A DNA stretch of 64,000 nt from Watersipora subatra. Its lineage: Eukaryota; Bryozoa; Gymnolaemata; Cheilostomatida; Watersiporidae. The DNA lies in the NCBI RefSeq assembly GCF_963576615.1, contig NC_088710.1, forward strand, positions 20,455,114-20,519,113. Direction: 5' to 3'. A program made the position numbers and the translations under genes. The notes below the pieces were generated by a model, which was given only the letters and a program-made list of their open reading frames with translations, made no database searches and had not been told where the DNA came from. Below, piece by piece: positions 55,998-64,000 of this stretch (position 1 is the stretch's first letter; each line of letters opens with the position of its first letter).

Positions 55998-57057
55998 CTG
56001 TAAAACGTCTAATTAGACACTACCTTTATTTGACTGCCACTTTGACAATCTTTGATCTCTATGAACCCATAATATCAATTGATTGATAAAAAAGGGTCCA
56101 TGATATCGTATTAATAATGAATCGTTTACATCAATAACAATTAATTGTTTCGTTGTTCAACTCCCAAGCTTTTTATTTTTTTTGTTAAAACTTTGAAAGC
56201 AACACCATAGAAATAATTAATAATTGTATTAAGCTAATATTAGTTTTTTGTTTAAAGAAACTACTATTAGCCTATTACTTCTTGTTTGTTGTCTTGATAC
56301 TTCAAAGTATATAAAAAAGGTTTACATTTATGATGGTAAATGAACGACTAGTTTTAGGCTAAAAGGTTTGCATACAGGTTAGGTTAGGTTAGCAAAACTT
56401 TTACACATTGCAAAATTTTTATGTTTTGATCAGCCAAAAAATAGTTTGTTCGCTAATATCAGCTAGTTCAACAGGGCAGAAAAAGAATTGGCGTTAGAAG
56501 ACATTGTGGAGCATATTGTTCTATCAAAAGGAACAAGGACGATTATAACTACTCTTCAATTGCACATAAAAAGCTAGTTTTGGCTGCAAACTGTAGCAAA
56601 CATATCAATGAGTGCAATGAGCTTTCATGCAACCTTATTTAAATATAGTTATAAAATAGAAACATGCCCTCAAACTTAGAATGAAATAAAAAACTTGAAA
56701 GCTCCAACAAATTGCAAAGCAGTACACAGGCTATAATATCATTGCAGGTTAATTACAAGCAATAGATATCAACTAGTAGTGATATTTTTGGGTTTCTAAA
56801 TGCATATTTATTAAGAGAACTTTGACGAGTTGAAGTTATGTTAGCAGATTTATTTGATCCAAAAGTTTTAATATCGCTCCTCGAAAGAGAAGGCAAAATT
56901 TAGGCAACATTTGCTTTGCCTTTAAAAGGGCTAAATTTATCTTCTCAAAATTCTGACGAGCCATTTGAGAAATGCAACGCTAGCCTCTATTTGAACGCCA
57001 CTACATAGAACGAGTTGAAAAATAGAGCGCCAAAGCGTTCAATTGAAGGTTTTACGG
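55998..57057 (+). mobile_element. TA-flanked MITE with TTTGAACGCCAC motifs (copy A)
   Basis: Ends are CTGTAAAACGTC and the complement CCGTAAAACCTT, each flanked by TA. The subterminal part has tatttgaacgccac-like repeats. It is homologous, in opposite orientation, to 61598-62958. No transposase is seen. Confidence 0.75.
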
Positions 57058-57230
57058 TATATACTATATATATATTAATATATAATATATATATTAATAT
57101 ATATTAATAGGCCTATATATTAATATATATATATTAATATATAGTTTAATTTATATATATTATGCATAATATACAAAAACATTAACATATATATATATAT
57201 ATCTATATATATATTAATGTTTCTCGAGAT
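57058..57230. repeat. AT dinucleotide-rich microsatellite
   Basis: Long runs of tatata and attaatat with many small palindromes, immediately right of the MITE. Confidence 0.8.
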
Positions 57231-58282
57231 ATATCAAGAAACATTGCAGCTGTCAAACTTTACTGATATTTTGCTGAGCACCCACAACAGTATGTTCGAT
57301 GTGCGCCACTTTAGCGGTTGTGATTGGCTATTGTGGATTACTTAATCTACCGTAATGATTAAGAAACAGCTCAGAGCTGTGGCAAAACGTAAAAACTGAG
57401 AAACGCTGAAATAATTTTAGAAGCTAACAACAAACTACTAAACTGCAGCACATCCTGTACAGAGGTCAAGGCTATCATGCACAAAGGTTCAGGTCCTACG
57501 TTTCTGTTGATGCCAACAGAAAGCACTTTTAGTTACTGACTTGTTCTTTTGAACAAAAACAATTGATTTCCGTAATTTTGAGATTTTGTGTCAACCAATC
57601 ATGTTACAGTTTACATTCATCAGCTATGATGAGTCAGCATTCTTGCTTGGCAGTACAAACCTGAATAGATGAGTGATAACATCTGATCTGACCAAGCTGT
57701 TGGAATCGGGTCGTACACTCAGGTTGCTTTCTCCACGAGAGGTTGAGTAGATGAAGCTTAAATGTCATTACTATACGTCTAAAAGATTTTTTACAGCTAT
57801 TATGTTACCGCATATTGGTACAAATTCACGGTTTATTGTCTAAATCTTCCAGACTTTGATCTGCAACAAAAGTATCCCGGTTGGGAGCTCCCTTTAGAAG
57901 TGTGTAACTTTCTGCTAAAAACATTTTTGGCATGATATAGGGCTATCCATAAATATTTAATACTACTACATTGAAGTTGACAGTAGAACACTAAAAATGC
58001 AGAATTTATTTTCTTCCTCAGAAAGAAGGTTGTTGATGGATACTTTATTCATGGAAGGAATTTTCTGTAAATAACCTGGAAACTCTTTGGTGTAACTTAC
58101 TATACGTCTTTGATAGATTCACACCTATAGTAATGTTACGTTTTTGTTGCATCAGCTTGGCGTAACTGGCGACTACATTCTATCAATTATCAGTGATTGC
58201 ATCCATTGATGTCAATCTAAAGCGCTCTGGTCACATCGTGCTGTTCTACGCAGCATAGTAGTTCACGCCGCAATGTTTACAC
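57231..58282. other. Non-coding stretch
   Basis: No exon or defined element was seen. It precedes the candidate promoter at 58283. Confidence 0.35.
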
Positions 58283-58340
58283 CACGTGACGTTAATATAT
58301 AAGCCAATAGCGGACATGTTTACTTCTTTTAGCTCGCCAT
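58283..58340 (+). promoter_or_regulatory. Candidate core promoter with CACGTGAC, TATA and CCAAT
   Basis: CACGTGACGTTA (58283-58294) combines an E-box with a CRE-like half. TATATAAG (58296-58303) and CCAAT (58305-58309) follow at once. CGCCATCTTCC, resembling a YY1/initiator-type site, lies at 58336-58346. The ATG of the candidate exon is at 58459, leaving about 120 bases of 5' UTR. Confidence 0.45.
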
Positions 58341-58458
58341 CTTCCAGTCGCCATATTTTTTAACATCAAAGAGTTTTACTAGAAAGCAACAGTAGTATAG
58401 GTTTATAAAATACTTGCACTGCTAGATTGACCGCAGTAGCAATTGCCATGGCTTAAAT

Positions 58459-58533
58459 ATGGCTAGCCAAGGTCTTTCCGGGAACGGCAGTCGTCTTAGC
58501 TTAGAAAATTGTTTGACCAACATATTTGCTTTG
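58459..58533 (+). CDS. Candidate first coding exon, gene not recognised
   Basis: ATG at 58459 opens 25 codons beginning Met-Ala-Ser-Gln-Gly-Leu-Ser-Gly-Asn-Gly-Ser-Arg and ending Leu-Thr-Asn-Ile-Phe-Ala-Leu, then a good donor, TTG|GTAAGC, in phase 0. A three-codon upstream frame (ATG GCT TAA at 58447) lies 12 bases before it. Without splicing the frame would continue 16 codons to a stop. No second exon was found in the remaining 5.4 kb, so the next exon may be beyond the window. The protein family is unknown to me. Confidence 0.45.
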
Positions 58534-58539
58534 GTAAGC

Positions 58540-60183
58540 GATCTACAACGACTTTCTTACAACCACTATTCTTGAAATGTCGGTGCACATCTTTTTTTAT
58601 TAATTATTCCTGTTGCATTTTAGCTGTGTTGTTGGATTACAGTACAATTTTCTTTTGCGTCTATCTGTAAGAGGACAGTTTACACCAGGCTACATTCAAA
58701 ATACCTACTCAGTCATTACTATTGATTTGTATTTACAAGCCTTTCCATGTTATGCAAAACTCCAACAACGTGATTACAGCGAGCAACATGCCGGCTTGTA
58801 ATGCATTGATAATCGCCAAGTATTAGAAGGGCAACTGTTAAATTGCTTGAAACCTGGTGAGTCACCCAAACACTTTCAGATATGAGCAATAGGCCTATAA
58901 TTCTGCAACTTTAGCTCCTCTTATCAACGGTGAAAGTAGCATTTCAAAACAGCAAGAAACGTCAAGCATGATGCCAACATTTTTGATTGAGAGAATGCAA
59001 AGCTTAGTTTACAGAAGTTGGAGACTAATAAAGGGCATTCAAATCGTAAGGTTGATTGGTTGAATGTTATACAGTAGCGCTTATACAACGTAAATAGTTT
59101 GTTTCGGAAACGCTTACATTATGATGAGTTACACGAGCAGTGAAATACATGTAAAATGGTGAATTCGTTATAAGGTCTACTCAAGCTCACCCCTTGAGCC
59201 CTTCTATAAGAAAAAAGCTAGACTTCAATTTTTAATTTAATGATGGCTAACTGAAATGTTATTGGTTTGGTGTTATTGGTGGTATAGGCAAATTTTCACT
59301 TGTTTGTCATTTTAACTCGGCTTGGGGTCTATGATTACGGTAATTTAACGATAAAACAAGAGGAGCGCACACATTCAATGTCAATTTAAATCAATTTTTT
59401 TTCTAAACATCAAGGTGTATGCTACATAAGAAAGATAATAAAATATGTTGTAATGTTTAAAACAAAATGAAACAGAAAAATATGTTCACTATATTAGGCA
59501 TGGTGTCGATCTGTTCATCCGTCTATCCATTGCCAGGGTTAGATGTTAGGATATAATATAGCTTTCAACAAGACTCCAAATCGTCACATTGAGCTACATA
59601 GACTGATACTAACACCTAAACCAGTTTCCGTCTCAAGCATTTCTAAATAACTATGCAGTTACTTATTCTCTGTGCTCTGGCGCACCTTGATGATCTTTAG
59701 ACTGGTACCATAGACTGTCTAGTGTATATAATAGAGATAACCCTGTTCATCATTTTTTCTCACAATCGGCAAGAGAGGAAATGATATTTAAAAAGGCTAA
59801 CTATGTGATTCTCGATATTGAAATCAAATTTGAGAACTTGCACTGACAACTAGAGTTATTTACGTAATACAAAGCCAAACTTTACATGAGTAATTCTTTA
59901 CACTATGTGCGGAATTTACATTATAGAATTTATGTTTTACAAGCATTTACTGCATATTTAGCTGATGTCACTACATTCCCTTACTTATGTTTTTGTGGAC
60001 AGTACTATATATAGTAAATTTGTATAGATGCGTTTTTGTTATTTCCAACTATGTTAATTATTTAAAGATTACAATAACTGGTGTTAGCATCATTGAAATG
60101 CAAACAATATTGTTCTATGATGTGTACATAGTCTATACAACAATTTTTGCAGTTCCGGAAAATGCCATTTTAGTATGTTAAAA
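58540..60183. other. Non-coding stretch, possible first intron
   Basis: AT-rich without a recognisable exon or element; the open frame at 58613-58801 is not supported. Confidence 0.35.
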
Positions 60184-60185
60184 TA

Positions 60186-61414
60186 CAGTCATACTTCGAC
60201 TTACGAGCTTAATGCGTTCCGAGACTGAGCTCGTATGTCAATTTACTCGCATGTTGGTGCAATTTATTTATATATACATGTAGAACAATTAAATATATAT
60301 TGATTGGTTTCCATACTCTAAAAAAGCAAATAAAACACTCAAAACAAGATATTGTGACAGAAAGAACATGTTGGTTATTGTCCTAACGTACTACATGCTT
60401 TCAAAAAGCAACAAATAAAAAATAATGCAAGGAAATGTGATTAATTAAAATGTAAAATTAAATACATACAATAGCAGTTAACGCTCGCATTTGCCAGGGA
60501 GGGAGATATAAGTTATCCTTCGTTACAACAGTTGACTTTGATAAATTTGGATTTTATCAAAGTGTTAAAAGACAAACTTAGAAGCAAACCTAAAAGCAAA
60601 CTTTCATTTTTAACTAAACGTAATTAAAATTTCTTCGGTGTTCATAGTTTGAAGTTTCTAGCTGGTTAGCTAATTTTTCCTTTTTTTTCGCTTTCACGAC
60701 TAGCCGGCCGTTTTAAGATAAATCTATCTAAGGACGTTTGCCTTTGTCGCCCTTTCAACATGTTGCGATTAGGACGAACACAGGTGTCGTCACAAATGGT
60801 GAATGCACGACCACTAGCCAGCTTGTCCGAATGTCTATTAAACAGTTTGGATGGATAGCGCCGGCATTTTCACATAGCATCGTTTCAGTTACGCTGTCAC
60901 CGGCCAATTGTTTGTCCAATGCCATCAGCGGTCGTGAAGATCCCTGCACCGTTTAGAAACTATGGTTAGTCCTTTTGCGAACTAAATGCCCTGAATATAA
61001 TCCTTCTGTTTGACAATTATAAATGTATTTTTGTCATATTGCCGAGCTAGCTCAATCACGCATACAAATTTCGCATATTTTTCCGTTTAATATCAATTGT
61101 TATCATTTGCTTTTTCTTTGTATTATCTTTCATTTTACTGGCAAACTTTCGGTCTACGCACAGTACGTTTAATTCACATATTTCTGCACAGAAATTCGTG
61201 CACAAAAAAAAACACGGTACAACAGTATAACCTGAGCAGTTGAAAAATTCAGAGTGATGCTGTTCTCATAAAACACCTCTGGCATACTTGGCAACTGACT
61301 CAAGTGCTCGTATCTCAAACATGGCTCGTATGTTAGTGCTAAAACTTACTTGAAAGCTGGCTCGCATCTCAAGTTTCTCGTACGTTGGAGCACTCGTAAG
61401 TTGAAGTATTACTG
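60186..61414. mobile_element. TA-flanked MITE with CAGT ends and CTTACGAG repeats
   Basis: The left end, CAGTCATACTTCGACTTACG, matches the complement of the right end, CAGTAATACTTCAACTTACG; TA on each side (60184-60185, 61415-61416). Subterminal copies of gctcgtatgt / ctcgtatctcaa are repeated. The 1229-base body has overlapping unrecognised frames at 60738-60956 on both strands. Confidence 0.85.
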
Positions 61415-61597
61415 TACATGTAGATGTGATATTTCTATACATTTCCATCTATTTTCTACCCTTATTGTTCATGCCAACCAAATCTCACTAGTTGTCAAGA
61501 AGAAAAGTGACTTGCTGTTGTCAAGCCCCATTTTATGGTGAATTATCCTAATCTGCCATCCAGTTATGCTGAAAACCTTTATGAACTGCTTAAAATA

Positions 61598-62958
61598 TCT
61601 TAAAACATTTATTTGAACGCCATAGCGATCTATTTTTCAATCGTTCTCTTAAAGTGGCGTTTTGTTAGAGGTGACATTTAAATAAAAGGGGGCGTTGTAT
61701 TTTTCAAACACTTCGTCAAAATATTGAGAAAATAAATTTAACCCTTTCATGGGCCAATCGAGTGTCGCCTATACTTTGCACTCTCCTTTGGGTGTAGCGA
61801 CATACGACCTTTTGAATGCAAGAAGTTTGCTAACCTACATCTAGCTTGTCGTAGATCTGTGAATAAAGATGAACGGGGAAACTGATACATTTCGTTACCA
61901 GTTTATATCTATTGCTTGTAATTAATCTACGATGATCTCATAGCCTGCGTTGCAATTTGTTGGAGCTTTCAAGTTTTTTATTTCATTCTAAATTTGAAAG
62001 CATACTTTTATTTTATAGCTATATTTGACAAGGTTGCATAAAAGCTCATTGCACTCATTGCTGTTTGCTACAGTTTGCAGCCAAAACTAGCTTGTTATGT
62101 GCAATAGAAGGGGAGTTACGAGCATGAATTCATTTTAAGCCGAGTTCAAATGACCACAATGATGCTATCCAATAATATGCTATAAATCTGCAAGTTTATA
62201 AGTTATAATAATAATCTATCAAACGCTACAAACATATTCATGTATAAGTGACATGAACAAACCATATTTATAATACATTCAAAAATAGAAGTTAACGATT
62301 AAAACAAAAATTAACATTTTTAAAACAAAACTATTAGCATCATTTGCTCGGCTAGTTGCGTTCTGATTGTTGCTTTGGTTTTGAACCATTTTATATTCTT
62401 CTGGCTGTTCAATACCTTCCACAATGTCTTCTGACCTCAACTTCTCTTTTACACAACTAAACTAGTCAATATTAGTGCCCAAAAATTTTTTACTAGAGCA
62501 AAACTTTTAAGCGATGCACTTTAGAATACATGTAATACTTCTCGCGCGAATAAAGTGAAACCACGTGTTATCCAAATAGCCTCAAAACAAGTCGTAGCAC
62601 AGAGTCCATTTTAAATGCAAATACTTTTTCACATGCATTGAAGTATCAATAAAAATGGAATCACTAATAGCCTTATAGGTATACTAAATTTTTCTGTGGT
62701 GTTGCATTCAAAATCTTAGCGAATAAAACGTGAAGACTTGGAATTGAAAAATGGACTTCGATACGAACAGAACCAATGAATTAATGGTTATTGATGTAAT
62801 CGAGTCATTACTAGTAAGACTTTGTGGACACTTCTACTGATCACTTGCTATTATGGGCTTGTAAAGATCAAGAATGTCAAATAGTGGCTTCTCCGATAGT
62901 GGCGCTCAAATAGAGGTGGCGTTCAAATAAAGGTGGCATTCAAATACAGGTTTTACGG
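61598..62958 (-). mobile_element. TA-flanked MITE with TTTGAACGCCAC motifs (copy B)
   Basis: Reverse-orientation homologue of 55998-57057, with matching ends (TAAAACATTTATTTGAACGC and the complement of CAAATACAGGTTTTACGG), matching interior around 61905-62100 versus 56590-56770, and about 300 extra bases. TA on both sides. Confidence 0.75.
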
Positions 62959-62960
62959 TA

Positions 62961-64000
62961 ATTTATGAGCAATTATTGCTGGTCATAGAACATATGGATC
63001 CTTTTGCTTCTTAAATTTTCAACATTTTTCGGTAAAACTAAAGCTGGTTGGAAAACTACTTGGTTTTATAATTGTTAGTTGTTATTGAAACTGCAGTAAT
63101 GCTAAATCTCTAGTTACCCGATAGTAAGCTGTTCTTTTTATCCCTACTCATTGCACTTTCAGGCCCAACCAGAGCTTACTGTATAAGGGAGCCTAATTTT
63201 TCTTGTAAATAACTTAAATCAATGTTGCAAAAAGCTTAAAACATTTTGTATTACTTTATCATATATAAAAGCTGAAAAATGATATGTTTAACCAAAACAA
63301 GACCAACAGTACACCATTGAATGATATGTTAGTTTTTCAATCCTGAAAAATTCATCAAAACTAAATAATCTAATGCAAATCGGTTTCTCGTCTGCTGAAA
63401 TGACAACAACAAAACCTTCTCAAATTCCGCTAAAATGGTTTACTGTTGCCATTATAAACCAATATTTTTATTGGACCTAATAGTTTCAAAGGAAATGAAT
63501 AAATAGGCTCTAAGAAGTTCACATATTAATTCTATACAAATATATTACATTACAACTGTTTTTCATCTCCATACAAACATTGACCACCAGAATTGTATGA
63601 TCAACATTTATTCAATTTTCTTGTTTTTAAAGACTGATGAACTTTTAGCTCAAATTTGTACTTTAAATATGAGGGTTAGAATGTCCACCCTCCATAGTTT
63701 ATTTGATTGAATTATAGTTACATTAATTTAGAAAAGATATTAGGTGAGAATTATGCCAATTAAAGTTCATCATGGTAATGATTGGCTATTTTGTTTCTAC
63801 AATCTAGATTTCACTAATATAAGTTTTATCTCAAAAACTTGTTCATAAATATATTGAGCAGCACAAACTTAGCTCCAAGACCTCCAGTTAGCCATATCTT
63901 AGTGATAGAGCAATGATGAAAAAAGTTTGGAGTAATTTTTAAAGCAGGGCTTTTCTTCAAACTTTTATACACTTTTAAATTGTAAATATCCAAACCAACC
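62961..64000. other. AT-rich non-coding stretch to the window end
   Basis: No exon, repeat or element boundary was recognised. Confidence 0.4.

Noticed and set aside
60738..60956. Overlapping open frames on both strands
   Set aside because: They lie inside a TA-flanked MITE and show no transposase motif.

Overview
This is eukaryotic (metazoan) nuclear DNA: AT-rich, short exons with GT-AG introns in consistent phases, long introns full of tandem satellites, and many short terminal-inverted-repeat elements and decayed retroelements. No species can be named from the sequence. The mix of mobile elements (Helitron, Tc1/mariner-like, hAT-like, Ty3/gypsy, Penelope-like, R2-like LINE, tRNA-derived SINE) fits an aquatic invertebrate, perhaps a lophotrochozoan, but that is inference.

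The best-supported gene is MAD1 (MAD1L1, spindle assembly checkpoint) on the minus strand. I assembled 14 coding exons from 36838 down to 17201. All intron phases agree and the product is 720 residues, against 718 in human. It carries the MAD2-interaction motif and the C-terminal RWD-like domain. Its introns hold most of the satellites: a 42-bp array (35.3-36.2 kb), a 23-bp array that contains the exon 5 splice donor (28.2-28.5 kb), a 20-bp array carrying about 30 CACGTG E-boxes (25.0-25.7 kb), a 20-bp AT array (22.3-22.7 kb) and an 18-bp array (21.4-21.7 kb). They also hold an 840-bp near-perfect palindrome, a TTAA-flanked MITE, a TA-flanked MITE and a Helitron.

Upstream on the plus strand are two more genes that I could not name. 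At 2949-4598 lie three phase-compatible exons forming the 3' end of a gene whose 5' part is outside the window or unseen. At 7687-13249 lies a three-exon model for a 488-residue coiled-coil protein; its last exon (11984-13249) is clear and the first two are weaker. A possible promoter and first exon of a further plus-strand gene lies at about 58283-58533.

From 38 kb to the end the window is mostly mobile-element remains: a foldback-type element (38034-38906), a frameshifted BED/hAT-like transposase (40.2-41.4 kb), gypsy remnants (42.2-43.0 and 52.5-53.7 kb), a Penelope-like endonuclease tail (45.4-45.8 kb), a SINE (48.25 kb), TA-flanked MITEs (49.2-50.2, 56.0-57.1, 60.2-61.4, 61.6-63.0 kb) and an R2-like LINE 3' end (50.2-50.7 kb). 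I found no CRISPR, operon or prokaryotic defence system. The most interesting signals are the intronic satellites of MAD1 that multiply splice-donor or E-box motifs, and the Helitron pair with intact diagnostic ends.
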